Made by a program: the position numbers and the translations under genes. The notes below the pieces were generated by a model. The model was not told the origin of the DNA and made no database searches. It saw only the letters and a program-made list of their open reading frames with translations. Below are positions 40,625 through 50,366 of a DNA stretch of 64,000 nucleotides, piece after piece. The DNA lies in contig NZ_LMDG01000012.1 in the NCBI RefSeq assembly GCF_001426265.1, positions 62,001 to 126,000 on the forward strand, given 5' to 3'. The DNA comes from Rhizobium sp. Root1220 (GTDB lineage: Bacteria > Pseudomonadota > Alphaproteobacteria > Rhizobiales > Rhizobiaceae). The number at the start of each line of letters is the position of its first letter. Within the stretch, counting starts at the first letter, position 1.

Positions 40625-41629
40625 ATGCCGAATGCAAAACCCAAGATCGTTTCCATGCCGCGCGAGGAAATAGTCATCGCGCGGCAGATGCACCAAGCGC
40701 TCGTATTGCACTTCCTGGAAGGTCTGACTCAGGCGCAGATCGCCGATCAACTCGGGATTTCGCACGCCACAGTCAACCGCCTGATCAAGCGCGGCCGACA
40801 GCTTGGTCTCGTGGAAATCAAGATCAAGTCCCCGGTCGAGCCGCTTGTCGACATGGAGGAACAGCTGCTCGCGCTTGGCGGCATCAGTCGTGTCATCGTC
40901 GTGCCGACCGTTTCCGATAATGCGCGTACTGCCTTGCAGGCAGTCGGTGAAGCGGCGGCGCGCCTGCTGCTTGAGGGGATCTCGGACGGCGACACGATCT
41001 GCATCACCGGCGGCAAGGGCGTCAGCGCCGTCGTCGCCGGGCTTCAGCCGCCACGGCGCTTCGACGTCGAGGTCATCCCGGCAACGGGATGTGTCCAGGG
41101 CAAGCACTACACCGACGTCAACCACGTTTCGACGATGATGGCTGACCGGCTCGGGGGACGCTCATTCCAGATCCATGCGCCGCTGTTTGCCGACAGCGCA
41201 GCCGAACGCGGCATGCTGATCAATATGCGTTCGGTCGCTGACGTGTTCAAACGAGCGCGCGAGGCCAAGGTTGCGGTTGTCGGCATCGGCTCCATTCTGT
41301 CGGACGACTCCAGCTACTACGACCTTCATCCATCGTCGAGTACGGACCGCGTGGCGATCGAGCGCTCCGGCGCCTCCTGCGAATTGCTGGCCCACCTGCT
41401 CGACGATCAGGGCGGTGTCTGCGACTACAGCCTCAACCGGTCGCTAGTGTCACTGACTCTTCCCGAGTTCGCGTCCATACCGACGAAGATCGGGGTGGCT
41501 AGCGGGCCGAACAAGGCCGGACCGATCCTGAGCGTCATGCGTGGTCATCATCTCGATACGCTTGTCACCGACGAGGCCACCGGCGCGCGCGTTCTCGCGC
41601 TGGCAAGCGGCAAGGGACAGCGCGTATGA
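40625..41629 (+). CDS. SorC-family sugar-binding transcriptional regulator
   Basis: A 334-residue regulator with an N-terminal helix-turn-helix (about 20-65, GLTQAQIADQLGISHATVNRLIKRG). A C-terminal SorC/DeoR-like sugar-phosphate-binding domain follows (VVPTVSDNARTALQAVGEAAARLLL, GDTICITGGKGVSAVVAGL, VVGIGSILSDDSSYYD, VASGPNKAGPILSVMRG). Relatives include SorC, EryD, LsrR and DeoR; most are repressors released by a phosphorylated sugar. Its place inside the operon, one base after the permease and overlapping the next gene by ATGA, fits autoregulation. The 18-bp palindrome at 36802 is its probable site. Confidence 0.92.
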   Translation: MPNAKPKIVSMPREEIVIARQMHQALVLHFLEGLTQAQIADQLGISHATVNRLIKRGRQLGLVEIKIKSPVEPLVDMEEQLLALGGISRVIVVPTVSDNARTALQAVGEAAARLLLEGISDGDTICITGGKGVSAVVAGLQPPRRFDVEVIPATGCVQGKHYTDVNHVSTMMADRLGGRSFQIHAPLFADSAAERGMLINMRSVADVFKRAREAKVAVVGIGSILSDDSSYYDLHPSSSTDRVAIERSGASCELLAHLLDDQGGVCDYSLNRSLVSLTLPEFASIPTKIGVASGPNKAGPILSVMRGHHLDTLVTDEATGARVLALASGKGQRV

Positions 41630-42621
41630 GCGGGCAACAGTTGTTACGCGAGATCGGGAAGTCCGGTGTAGCCGCTTCGGCGGTCGGCCTTGGGACATGG
41701 GCGATCGGCGGCTGGATGTGGGGAGGCACGGATGAGGCTGAATCCATCGCCGCGATTCAGGCCTCACTCGACGCCGGGGTTACGCTGATCGATACTGCGC
41801 CCGCCTACGGGCTTGGCCGATCGGAAGAGATAGTCGGCAAGGCCTTGAAAGGCCGCCGCGACACCGCCGTCATTGCCACCAAGTGCGGCCTCGTCTGGCA
41901 CACGAACAAGGGCAAGCATTTCTTCGATCAAAACGGCAATCCGGTCCACCGCTATCTCGGCCGAGACGCAATCTTCCACGAAATCGAAGAGAGCCTGCGC
42001 CGTCTACGCAGCGACTACATTGATCTCTACATCACCCACTGGCAGGATCCGACAACCGCAATCGATGAAACTATGCGGGCACTGGAGGAGCTGAAGGCCT
42101 CGGGAAAGGTCCGCGCGATCGGTGCCAGCAATGTCAATGCCGCCGAACTCGAAGCCTACATTGCCGTCGGGGGGCTGGATGCCATCCAGGAGCGTTTCAG
42201 CATGATCGACCGGGAGATCGAGGCCGATCTTCTGCCGCTAACCCAGGCGAACGGCATTTCGACGCTGAGCTATTCCTCCCTCGCTCTCGGCCTGCTGTCC
42301 GGCGTCATCGGGCCTGACAGGATCTTTTCCGGCGATGACCAGCGTCGTGACAATCCGCGCTTTTCGGTTGCCAACCGCGAAAAGGCCGCGGCTTTCGCCA
42401 CCACGATCCGGCCGGTTGCCGACAAGCACGCAGCAAGCCTCGCACAAACCGTCATCGCCTGGACGCTCGCGCAGCCCGGCATCACCTTTGCTCTTTGCGG
42501 TGCGCGCAACCCTTCGCAGGCGCTCGACAATGCCCGGGCCGGGACCATACGGCTCGATGCAGAAGATCATTCGGCCATCGATGCAGCCATTGCGGCGAAG
42601 CTGACGGCCATGGACAGGTAA
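41626..42621 (+). CDS. aldo/keto reductase
   Basis: NAD(P)H-dependent oxidoreductase with a TIM-barrel fold, 331 residues. The catalytic tetrad is visible: Asp and Tyr in TLIDTAPAYGLGRSEEIVGKAL, Lys in AVIATKCGL and His in YIDLYITHWQDP. The coenzyme-binding end is in CGARNPSQALDNA. The sequence is closest in type to the general-stress/YhdN-like bacterial AKRs. In this operon it may reduce or oxidise a sugar aldehyde intermediate. Its ATG overlaps the regulator stop. Confidence 0.9.
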   Translation: MSGQQLLREIGKSGVAASAVGLGTWAIGGWMWGGTDEAESIAAIQASLDAGVTLIDTAPAYGLGRSEEIVGKALKGRRDTAVIATKCGLVWHTNKGKHFFDQNGNPVHRYLGRDAIFHEIEESLRRLRSDYIDLYITHWQDPTTAIDETMRALEELKASGKVRAIGASNVNAAELEAYIAVGGLDAIQERFSMIDREIEADLLPLTQANGISTLSYSSLALGLLSGVIGPDRIFSGDDQRRDNPRFSVANREKAAAFATTIRPVADKHAASLAQTVIAWTLAQPGITFALCGARNPSQALDNARAGTIRLDAEDHSAIDAAIAAKLTAMDR

Positions 42622-42630
42622 CGGATCGCC

Positions 42631-44379
42631 ATGAAGCGTGAACAGACATTTGACGGGCTGCGCCAAAGCCCGAAGGTGGACGTGTGTGTCATCGGCGGCG
42701 GGATCAACGGCATCAGCGTCTTCCGGGAGCTGGCGTTGCAGGGGCTGAATGTGCTCCTTGTGGAGAGGAACGACTATTGCTCCGGCGCAAGCGCCGGGCT
42801 GTCGCGAATGGTACATGGCGGTCTTCGCTATCTGGAGAACGGCGAGTTCAAGCTGGTACAGGAATCGCTGGTCGAGCGCGACCGTCTGTTGCGCAATGCG
42901 CAGCACTACGTCACCCCTTTGCCAACAACCGTCCCGATCTTTGACGTCCTGTCCGGACTTGGCAACGGCATCGTCCGTTTCCTGGGATTGACCCGCCGCC
43001 CCAGCCGTCGCGGCGCTGTTGCGATCAAGATGGGGCTCAGCATCTATGATTTCCTCACGCGCAAGCGGCCGATGATGCCGCGTCATGAGTTTCGCGGAAG
43101 ACGCACGACACTTGCGAAATGGCCGGCGCTTAGTCCAGACATCAAGAGTTCGGCGACCTACTACGATGCCTGGGTGAGTCACCCGGAGCGCCTTGGGATC
43201 GAGTTGTTGCATGATGGTCTCTTTGCAAACACAGAGGCGCGGGCACTCAACTACGTCGACATTCGCACGACCGGTCCGGGCCAGTTCGTCGTTCACGACA
43301 CAATCGGCGGCTCCTCTACGGCCATCGACCCGGCCCTCATCATCAACGCAACAGGGGGCTGGATCGACATCACCAATGGCACTCTCTTTACGCCGGAAAC
43401 ACGACCGACGTCGTTGATGGGGGGCACCAAGGGATCCCATCTCGTCATCGATAACGCGGCGCTGTATGAAGCGCTGGCTGACCATATGATCTACTACGAG
43501 AATGAGGATGGACGGATTTGCATCCTCTTCCCCTATCTGGGCAAGGTGCTCGTCGGCTCGACCGACATTCGCGTCGACGACCCCGAAACAGCGCGTTGCG
43601 AAGCGGATGAACGCGATTACATCCTGCAATCGCTGGCCTTTGTTCTTCCCGGCATTGAAATCCGACCGGAAGAGATCAGCTTTCAGTTCTCTGGCGTACG
43701 GCCGCTCCCGGCGAGCAAGGACAGCTTCACCGGGCGCATCCCGCGCGACCATTTCTGTACGGTTGTCGAAACCAATGATGGCGGCCCATCGGTGCTGTGC
43801 ATGGTTGGGGGCAAATGGACCACCTTCCGATCGTTTGGCGAACTTGCAGCCGACCTGGCTCTGGAACGTCTGGGCAAGGCACGCAGCATAGACACGGCGG
43901 AGCGGCCGATCGGGGGCGGCCGACGGTTTCCCCTGGATCGCGCCGCCTGGATCGCTGAGACTGCGGCGGGACGGGGGATTTCCGGTGCGCGCATGGCGGA
44001 GCTCTTTGCCCGCTACGGGACCGAGGCGGACGCGATGGCAGCATTCGTTGCTGCCGCGCCTGACACGTTGCTGCCGCATCCCGGCTACTCCGCCCGCGAA
44101 CTTCTCTTTCTCATCAGGAACGAGGCTGTCGAACGGCTGGACGACGTACTGCTCAGGCGCACGACACTTGCCATCACCGGCACCCTGTCGCTTGAGATGA
44201 CGGATACCGTCCTCGATCTGCTGGTGGCGGAGAAGGGGTGGACACCTGAGCAACGCGCGACGGAGCGCGGCCGCTTTCTCACCCTTCTGCGCGAACGGCA
44301 TGGCGTGGATGAAATCACCCTTTCCGCACGGAACGAACAAAGGAGCATGGAATGCGAAACAACAGCAAAGTCCGGATGA
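42631..44379 (+). CDS. FAD-dependent GlpD/EryB-like polyol-phosphate dehydrogenase
   Basis: A 582-residue flavoprotein of the glycerol-3-phosphate dehydrogenase/oxidase family. Marks are VCVIGGGINGISVFRELALQ, VERNDYCSGASAGLSRMVHGGLRYLE, INATGGWID, LFPYLGKVLVGSTDIR, FSGVRPLPASKD and VGGKWTTFRSFGELAAD. The C-terminal helical domain is present. The family holds GlpD and the erythritol-phosphate dehydrogenase EryB. The kinase, SorC regulator and aldolase in the same operon argue for a polyol phosphate other than glycerol 3-phosphate. The last 28 bases overlap the aldolase gene. Confidence 0.88.
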   Translation: MKREQTFDGLRQSPKVDVCVIGGGINGISVFRELALQGLNVLLVERNDYCSGASAGLSRMVHGGLRYLENGEFKLVQESLVERDRLLRNAQHYVTPLPTTVPIFDVLSGLGNGIVRFLGLTRRPSRRGAVAIKMGLSIYDFLTRKRPMMPRHEFRGRRTTLAKWPALSPDIKSSATYYDAWVSHPERLGIELLHDGLFANTEARALNYVDIRTTGPGQFVVHDTIGGSSTAIDPALIINATGGWIDITNGTLFTPETRPTSLMGGTKGSHLVIDNAALYEALADHMIYYENEDGRICILFPYLGKVLVGSTDIRVDDPETARCEADERDYILQSLAFVLPGIEIRPEEISFQFSGVRPLPASKDSFTGRIPRDHFCTVVETNDGGPSVLCMVGGKWTTFRSFGELAADLALERLGKARSIDTAERPIGGGRRFPLDRAAWIAETAAGRGISGARMAELFARYGTEADAMAAFVAAAPDTLLPHPGYSARELLFLIRNEAVERLDDVLLRRTTLAITGTLSLEMTDTVLDLLVAEKGWTPEQRATERGRFLTLLRERHGVDEITLSARNEQRSMECETTAKSG

Positions 44380-45194
44380 ACCGGCTGTTCGGCGGCGGTC
44401 GTTGCCTGGACGTGGCGATCGATCACGGCGTCTGCAATGAACCGTCCTTCCTCAGCGGCCTTGAGGACATGTCGTCGGTCGTCAAGGCTCTGGTTGCAGC
44501 AGCGCCTGACGCCATCCAGATGAACTATGGTCAGGCCGACCTGCTGCAGGATATTGCAGGTAGGGACAAGCCGGCAATGGTGATGCGGATCGACATGGGC
44601 AACCCCTACAATCGGCTTCGCCACCGGGACATGTGGGCCGTGTTGCAGAACGAGGCTGAGCCGCTGATCGGCGCGATCGAGATGGATGCTGCCTGCGTCG
44701 TGGTCAATCTTTTCATGCTGCCTGATGAGCCCGACTTGTTTCGTCAGTGCGTGCAGAACATCGCGCGTGTGCGGGCGGACTGCGACAAGTACGGGATGCC
44801 GCTGATGATCGAGCCGCTGGTGATGCAGCCGGTCACGGAAAGGGGCGGGTACATGGTCGACGGCGATGCCGAAAAGATCGTCACCCTGACGCGGCTTGCG
44901 CGTGAGATGGGTGCGGATATCGTCAAGGCTGATCCGACAACGAACGCGGAGGATTTCCACAGGGTCGTGGAGGCGGCGCGATGCCCGGTTCTGGTGCGTG
45001 GCGGCGGCAAGGAAGATCTTCGCGCCGTCTTCGACAAATCTGCGGCCTTGATGCGACAGGGCGCGCTGGGCATGGTCTATGGGCGCAACATCTATCAGCA
45101 CGCCAACCCAAGCGCTGTTGTGCAAGGGCTGATGGCCATCGTGCATGAGGACGCCGGCGGCGAGGAAGCCTTCGCGCTCTATCAGCGCGGCTGA
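44352..45194 (+). CDS. DhnA/LsrF-type class I aldolase
   Basis: A 280-residue TIM-barrel protein of the DhnA/FbaB/LsrF/DeoC superfamily. Marks are RCLDVAIDHGVCNEPSFLSGLEDM, the strand DAIQMNYGQADLLQD, AIEMDAACVVVNLFML, LMIEPLVMQP, the likely Schiff-base region MGADIVKADPTTNAEDF (Lys in IVKAD) and VLVRGGGKEDLRAVF, with GMVYGRNIYQ at the phosphate site. It probably cleaves a keto-sugar phosphate made by the dehydrogenase, or acts as a thiolase like LsrF. The start ATG 44352 lies inside the previous gene, nine bases after GGAG. Confidence 0.85.
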   Translation: MRNNSKVRMNRLFGGGRCLDVAIDHGVCNEPSFLSGLEDMSSVVKALVAAAPDAIQMNYGQADLLQDIAGRDKPAMVMRIDMGNPYNRLRHRDMWAVLQNEAEPLIGAIEMDAACVVVNLFMLPDEPDLFRQCVQNIARVRADCDKYGMPLMIEPLVMQPVTERGGYMVDGDAEKIVTLTRLAREMGADIVKADPTTNAEDFHRVVEAARCPVLVRGGGKEDLRAVFDKSAALMRQGALGMVYGRNIYQHANPSAVVQGLMAIVHEDAGGEEAFALYQRG

Positions 45195-45225
45195 AGTGAA
45201 AGTCTGAACCTTGGAGGGGTTCTGC

Positions 45226-46755
45226 ATGGGAGATTATCTGTTAGGGCTCGACGCCGGCAATACCGTTATCAAGGCGGTGATCTTTGACCGGCAAGGCAAC
45301 GAAATCGCCGCAGCATCCGCGGAGGGACATAGCCGCATGCCGTGCCCCGGCCATGTCGAGCGCGGGCTGGATGAACTCTGGACCAACGCGTGCCAGGTCA
45401 TGCGTACCTGCCTGGAACAGGCGGCGATCCGACCGGAAGAGATCATCGCTGTCGGTTGCGCCGGTCATGGAAACGGCCTCTACGCGCTCGACCGCGATGG
45501 CCAGCCTCTCCTGGGAATTCAGTCCCTGGATACGCGCGCTGCGGCCCTCGTGGAGGAATGGCAAGCGCAGGGAGTCGGTGATCGGAGCTATCCGATCGGG
45601 CAGCAACGTCCATGGCCGTCGCAGACCCCGACGCTGCTTGCCTGGCTGAAGCGCCATAGACCGGAGACATTCAGCAAGGTTGGCACCGTGTTTTTGTGCA
45701 AGGACTTCATCGTCAATCGCCTGACCGCCGTTCGCGTCAGCGAGGTCTCCGACATGACCGGCTGCGGCCTGCTTGATGTCGCCAACCGCCGCTACGACCG
45801 CACATTGATGGAAGCCTATGGTCTTGGCGACTGCCTGGAGATGCTGCCGCGGCTGATCGAAAGCTCCGACGTCGCCGGCCGCGTCACGACGGCGGCCGCG
45901 GCGCAAACGGGGCTTGCGGCGGGAACGCCTGTTGTCGGCGGTTTGTTCGATGTGGTCGCCTCCGCCATTGGCTCCGGCGTAACCCGGACTGGAGCGGCCT
46001 CGATCATTACCGGGACATGGAGCGTCAACCAGGTAATCATCGACACGCCGCAACTGGCAGGCCCGGTCTTCATGTCGTCAACCTTCGACCGCGAGCGCTA
46101 TATGGCGATTGAGTCCAGCGCCACCTCTGCTGCCAACCTCGAATGGTTGGTTCGAGAATTCTTCCCTGACGTTTCGCCGGACGGGCGTTCGCCCTTCGAT
46201 CTATGCGGAGTGCTTGCGGAGGCCATCGAACCTGCTGCCGACGATCCGCTGTATCATCCTTTCCTCTATGGCGCCCAGCAGGACGGCAATGCCCGCGCCG
46301 GTTTCTATGGTGTTGCCGGTTGGCATAGCAAGGGGCACATGGTTCGTGCGGTACTCGAAGGCGTGGCCTTCGGCCACCGCCAACATATCGAAACGATGCG
46401 CACCGCCGGCGCTACATTCGATGAAGCCGTGTTGTCGGGCGGAGGTTCGCGCAGCATGGTCTGGCCGCAGATATTTGCCGATGTCCTTGGTGTGCCGGTG
46501 TCCATCGCGCGCTCGCGTGAAACAGGTGCGCTCGGTGCAGCGATCACGGCGGGAGCCGGCGTGGGTGTTTTCTCGAGCTTTGCCGCCGGTGCAGCGTCGA
46601 TGGTTCGGATGGAACGCAACTACGTCCCGAATTCCGTTCTGGAGGACCACTACGCGCGACGCTATGGACTCTACCGCGACATCGCCGAGGCCATGGCGCC
46701 GATTTGGCGGCGACTGGCCTCTGTCCGCACGATGGCGGCGGGAGTGGCAGCGTGA
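45226..46755 (+). CDS. FGGY-family carbohydrate kinase
   Basis: A 509-residue sugar kinase of the FGGY family (EryA, XylB, LyxK, LsrK relatives). The N-terminal ATPase fold begins LLGLDAGNTVIKAVIFDRQG. EIIAVGCAGHGNGLYALDRDG lies in the sugar-binding lobe. The C-terminal ATP lobe has GLFDVVASAIGSG, GTWSVNQVI and AVLSGGGSRSMVWPQIFADVLG. The ATG at 45226 follows GGAGGGG; an in-frame TTG at 45211 is less likely. It would phosphorylate the imported polyol or ketose. Its stop overlaps the GMC gene start (GTGA). Confidence 0.9.
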   Translation: MGDYLLGLDAGNTVIKAVIFDRQGNEIAAASAEGHSRMPCPGHVERGLDELWTNACQVMRTCLEQAAIRPEEIIAVGCAGHGNGLYALDRDGQPLLGIQSLDTRAAALVEEWQAQGVGDRSYPIGQQRPWPSQTPTLLAWLKRHRPETFSKVGTVFLCKDFIVNRLTAVRVSEVSDMTGCGLLDVANRRYDRTLMEAYGLGDCLEMLPRLIESSDVAGRVTTAAAAQTGLAAGTPVVGGLFDVVASAIGSGVTRTGAASIITGTWSVNQVIIDTPQLAGPVFMSSTFDRERYMAIESSATSAANLEWLVREFFPDVSPDGRSPFDLCGVLAEAIEPAADDPLYHPFLYGAQQDGNARAGFYGVAGWHSKGHMVRAVLEGVAFGHRQHIETMRTAGATFDEAVLSGGGSRSMVWPQIFADVLGVPVSIARSRETGALGAAITAGAGVGVFSSFAAGAASMVRMERNYVPNSVLEDHYARRYGLYRDIAEAMAPIWRRLASVRTMAAGVAA

Positions 46756-48380
46756 ACGAGCTTTCAAATGTAGGTCTCGTCGATGCCGGGTCGTACGATT
46801 TCATCATCGTCGGAGCCGGGTCAGCCGGATGCGTGCTTGCAAACCGGTTATCAGCGGATCCGACGAACCGTGTCCTCTTGCTCGAGGCTGGCGGCAGCGA
46901 CCGGTATCACTGGGTGCATATCCCGATCGGCTATCTCTTTTGCATGGGCAATCCGCGCACCGACTGGATGATGAAAACCGCCGCGGAAGCCGGGCTCAAC
47001 GGCCGCACGCTTCCCTATCCGCGCGGAAAGGTGCTCGGCGGCTGTTCGTCGATCAACGGAATGATCTACATGCGCGGCCAGGCGGCGGACTATGACGGCT
47101 GGCGGCAAGCGGGCAATGTCGGCTGGGGTTGGGATGACGTGCTGCCTTATTTCCTCAAATCGGAGGATAACTATCGCGGAAAATCGGGCATGCACGGGGC
47201 CGGCGGCGAATGGCGGGTGGAACGGCAGCGGCTCTCCTGGCCAATTCTCGATGCGTTTCGTGACGCAGCCGAAGAGCTGGGCATTCCGAAGACGGACGAT
47301 TTCAATGACGGTGACAACGAAGGCTCCGGCTATTTCGAGGTCAACCAGCGTAGCGGCGTTCGCTGGAATACCACCAAGGCCTTTCTGCGCCCGGCAATGA
47401 AGCGGCCCAATCTGCGTGTCCTGACCGGCGCCGAGACGCAGCAGCTGCGGTCCGATGGCGGGCGCATAAGCGGAGTTCGTTTCCTGTTGAACGGGCGGTT
47501 TCATGTCGCGCAGGCAGGACGCGAGGTTATCCTCTCGGCGGGCGCCATCAACTCGCCGAAGATTCTCGAACTCTCCGGCATCGGCCGCCCGGATCTGCTG
47601 CCGTCCGCAGGCATTGACGTAGTCCATGCGCTTCCCGGCGTCGGCGAGAACCTGCAGGATCACCTCCAGATACGCACTGTCTTCCAGATCGAGGGTGCGA
47701 AGACGCTCAATCAACTCTACCACAACCTCTTTGCCCGCGCCGGCATGGGGATTGAGTATGCGCTACGTCGCTCCGGTCCGCTCTCGATGGCGCCGAGCCA
47801 GCTCGGTATCTTTGCAAAGAGCGATCCCGCGGTCGCGACGGCTGATCTCGAATACCATGTGCAGCCACTTAGTACCGACAGGCTCGGCGAACCGTTGCAC
47901 CGCTATCCCGCGGTAACGGTCTCGGTCTGTAATCTGAGGCCGGAGAGCAGGGGGACGGTTCACATCGCCGGCCCGGATACGACTGTAGCACCCGAAATCC
48001 GGCCCAATTACCTCTCGACCAGCGGCGATCGCATCCTTGCGGTGAAATCCATTCGCCACGCCCGCAGTCTCATGCAAGCCAGTGCAATCTCGAAGTTCCG
48101 GCCGCAGGAGATGCTCCCGGGGGCAGCGTTTCAAAGTGACGAGGACCTGGTCAGCCGCGCCGGGGACATCGCCACGACAATCTTCCACCCCGTCGGAACA
48201 TGCAGGATGGGCAGCGATCGCCACGCCGTCGTCGACGCAGAGCTACGGGTGCATGGAATGAACGGATTGCGGATCGTTGATGCCTCGATCATGCCAACGA
48301 TCGTTTCTGGCAACACCAACTCGCCGGTGATCATGATCGCCGAAAAGGCGGCGGAAATGATCTTGGCGGCCGGAGCCTGA
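46752..48380 (+). CDS. GMC-family FAD oxidoreductase (choline dehydrogenase-like)
   Basis: A 542-residue alcohol dehydrogenase/oxidase. FAD motif [18 protein letters not shown] with LLLEAGG. GMC signature 1 is [20 protein letters not shown], signature 2 [23 protein letters not shown], and the active-site end [18 protein letters not shown] with [18 protein letters not shown]. No signal peptide is seen. The start is GTG 46752, overlapping the kinase stop. Family members oxidise choline, polyethylene glycol, sugars or alcohols. Here it may be the first or a side oxidation step of the pathway. Last gene of the operon. Confidence 0.92.
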   Translation: MNELSNVGLVDAGSYDFIIVGAGSAGCVLANRLSADPTNRVLLLEAGGSDRYHWVHIPIGYLFCMGNPRTDWMMKTAAEAGLNGRTLPYPRGKVLGGCSSINGMIYMRGQAADYDGWRQAGNVGWGWDDVLPYFLKSEDNYRGKSGMHGAGGEWRVERQRLSWPILDAFRDAAEELGIPKTDDFNDGDNEGSGYFEVNQRSGVRWNTTKAFLRPAMKRPNLRVLTGAETQQLRSDGGRISGVRFLLNGRFHVAQAGREVILSAGAINSPKILELSGIGRPDLLPSAGIDVVHALPGVGENLQDHLQIRTVFQIEGAKTLNQLYHNLFARAGMGIEYALRRSGPLSMAPSQLGIFAKSDPAVATADLEYHVQPLSTDRLGEPLHRYPAVTVSVCNLRPESRGTVHIAGPDTTVAPEIRPNYLSTSGDRILAVKSIRHARSLMQASAISKFRPQEMLPGAAFQSDEDLVSRAGDIATTIFHPVGTCRMGSDRHAVVDAELRVHGMNGLRIVDASIMPTIVSGNTNSPVIMIAEKAAEMILAAGA

Positions 48381-48404
48381 ACAGCGGCTCCATTTCCGCT
48401 GGCA

Positions 48405-48650
48405 TCAACCGGTTGGAAGGTGGCTGGCGATGAGGGGCACTTCCGTACTTCGAGCAGCGATCATTGTCGCCTGGCGAAGAACCGCCCGCCGCGCCGGCTC
48501 GGCCGTGTTCTGGAAGCCTTGTTCCGCCAGTCCGGTAATGCGATATCGGCCGCAACTTGAGCAGCTGATCTCTCGCTGGTCACCCACCCTAGGCAGGGCT
48601 TCGCCGCATTTGGCGAGGCATATTGGACAGATTCCGCTGACCCAGCTCAT
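48405..48650 (-). CDS. small zinc-ribbon-like protein
   Basis: An 81-residue frame in the 453-base gap between the GMC and aldehyde dehydrogenase genes. It carries [18 protein letters not shown] and, 15 residues on, [14 protein letters not shown]: two Cys pairs with the C-x2-C...C-x2-C-G-x-Y/F-x-I pattern seen in small zinc ribbons. The remainder is basic with no recognisable domain. Start ATG 48650 with GGGG about ten bases before it; a GTG at 48656 is also in frame. I do not recognise a named family. Confidence 0.45.
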   Translation of the reverse strand: MSWVSGICPICLAKCGEALPRVGDQREISCSSCGRYRITGLAEQGFQNTAEPARRAVLRQATMIAARSTEVPLIASHLPTG

Positions 48651-48790
48651 TTTCACCCGCCCCTTCAGTTATTGGGCGAGCAGAAAACGACACATAGCAA
48701 CATTTCGGCAAGTCCCCAAATCGGAGGCTCGACCATAAGGTGGTGGTCGCCCGCCAGCGGGTCGTCTGGTTTTGTTGCGCAGCGCGGAAC

Positions 48791-48818
48791 TCGCTTCCGG
48801 TCTATCGTCCGGAAGCGA
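48791..48818 (-). terminator. hairpin after the aldehyde dehydrogenase gene
   Basis: TCGCTTCCGG and CCGGAAGCGA form ten perfect base pairs around the loop TCTATCGT. It lies 16 bases past the stop of the minus-strand aldehyde dehydrogenase. The T run is weak, so termination efficiency is uncertain. Confidence 0.6.
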
Positions 48819-48833
48819 AGGTTTGACGGTTCG

Positions 48834-50366
48834 TTATGCGTTGCGCAGTGATGCCGGCAGGAGGTCAGCCGGGAAATCCTGGTAGGAAACCGGTCGCAGG
48901 AAGCGATAGATCGCCAGCGTTCCGACCGAGGTCGACCGGCCGTCGGAGGTGGCGGGGTACGGGCCGCCATGAACCATGGCGGGCGAGACTTCCACGCCCG
49001 TACCAAATCCATTGACCAGGATGCGGCCGGCAAGCAACTCGAACGTCGGTACCAAGCTGTTGGCGGCCTGCATATCTCCCTGGTCGATATGCAATGCGAT
49101 CGTCAACTGACCTTCCAGGTGATCGACAACCCGAGTAAGTTCGGCTTCATCGACGCATCTGACAACAAGGCCGGCAGCGCCAAATATCTCTTCCTGCAGC
49201 GCAGGATCGGAGAGGAAAGCTGCGGCCGTCGTTTCGAACAAGGTTGCTGTAGCCTGCTGCATCTCGCCGGGTTTCCCCTTGGCGAGCTGCCGCACGGCAG
49301 AGTGGCCGTTGAGCCTTGCAACGCCGGTCTGATAGGCTTCGCAGATGCCTCTCGTCAGCATCGTCTGTGCAGGCGCCTCGGCCAGAGCTCCGGTTGCGCT
49401 GGCGATGAACGTTTGGAGGCCTTCACCATCGATAGCAATAATGAGGCCCGGATTTGTGCAGAACTGGCCTGCGCCAAGCACCAGGGATGAGACAAAGGAC
49501 TTTCCGATTGCCTCGCCGCGGCTGCGCAGAGCATGTGGGAACAACAGAACGGGGTTGATGCTGCTCATCTCCGCATAGACCGGAATAGGCTGTTTGCGCT
49601 CGGAAGCAATCTTCATCAGCGCCGTTCCACCTCGACGGGATCCTGTGAAGCCGACCGCGCGTATCCTGTGATCCGCCACCAGTGCCTGTCCAACTTCAAA
49701 CCCGGCATCGAACAGCATTGCAAAGGTGCCGGCCGGAAGATCACTTGCGTTAACTGCCTGCTGGACGGCTTTCCCGACAAGCTCCGATGTTCCCGGATGT
49801 GCCGAATGAGCCTTTACAACAACGGGGCAGCCGGCCGCAAGCGCCGACGCAGTATCGCCTCCAGCAACCGAGAATGCCAACGGGAAATTGGACGCGCCGA
49901 ACACCGCGACCGGTCCAAGTGCCACATTCCGAAGGCGCAGGTCCGGCTTTGGCGCCGGCTTGCGATCCGGATCGGCCGGATCAAAACGAAGCTCCTGGAA
50001 CGCTCCGTCACGCACTTCCTTGGCGAACAGGCGAAGTTGTCCGACGGTTCGCGCTCGCTCGCCTTCGAGACGTCCACGAGGCAGGCCGGTTTCGTCCATT
50101 GCCCGTATGATGAGCTCGTCGCCAATCGCTAGAATGCCCTCGGCGATTGCTTCGAGAAACAGGGCTCGCTGCTCGAGCGACGTTTCGCGGTAGATCGGAA
50201 AAGCTTCCCACGCCAATGCTGCTGCTTTTTCAACGTCTTCCTTCGTCGCGCCTGCAAATGCGGGATCCATTGCAGCGCCGGTGGCAGCATTGATTGCGGA
50301 AAACTTGGCTGCCGTGCCGCGCACTGCAATGCCGCCGATTAGAAGATCGCCGGAGACTGTCATCAT
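48834..50366 (-). CDS. alpha-ketoglutaric semialdehyde dehydrogenase-like aldehyde dehydrogenase
   Basis: A 510-residue NAD(P)+ aldehyde dehydrogenase. Cofactor fold marks are [32 protein letters not shown] and [16 protein letters not shown]. The base Glu lies in [16 protein letters not shown]. The nucleophile Cys is in [13 protein letters not shown]. The long form with [12 protein letters not shown] matches the type III ketoglutarate-semialdehyde dehydrogenases of non-phosphorylative pentose, glucarate or hydroxyproline routes. Start ATG 50366 sits just after AAAGGA; an in-frame TTG at 50387 is unlikely. It faces the sugar operon tail to tail and may or may not share its pathway. Confidence 0.88.
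   Translation of the reverse strand: MMTVSGDLLIGGIAVRGTAAKFSAINAATGAAMDPAFAGATKEDVEKAAALAWEAFPIYRETSLEQRALFLEAIAEGILAIGDELIIRAMDETGLPRGRLEGERARTVGQLRLFAKEVRDGAFQELRFDPADPDRKPAPKPDLRLRNVALGPVAVFGASNFPLAFSVAGGDTASALAAGCPVVVKAHSAHPGTSELVGKAVQQAVNASDLPAGTFAMLFDAGFEVGQALVADHRIRAVGFTGSRRGGTALMKIASERKQPIPVYAEMSSINPVLLFPHALRSRGEAIGKSFVSSLVLGAGQFCTNPGLIIAIDGEGLQTFIASATGALAEAPAQTMLTRGICEAYQTGVARLNGHSAVRQLAKGKPGEMQQATATLFETTAAAFLSDPALQEEIFGAAGLVVRCVDEAELTRVVDHLEGQLTIALHIDQGDMQAANSLVPTFELLAGRILVNGFGTGVEVSPAMVHGGPYPATSDGRSTSVGTLAIYRFLRPVSYQDFPADLLPASLRNA

Noticed and set aside
42238..44340. 700-codon open frame on the minus strand
   Set aside because: Antisense to the aldo-keto reductase and GlpD-like genes, which carry full catalytic motifs.
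36959..48380. Calling the operon a true AI-2 lsr system
   Set aside because: Only one permease, no LsrG, and extra AKR, GlpD-like and GMC genes. The binding protein shows no clear LsrB ligand residues by eye.
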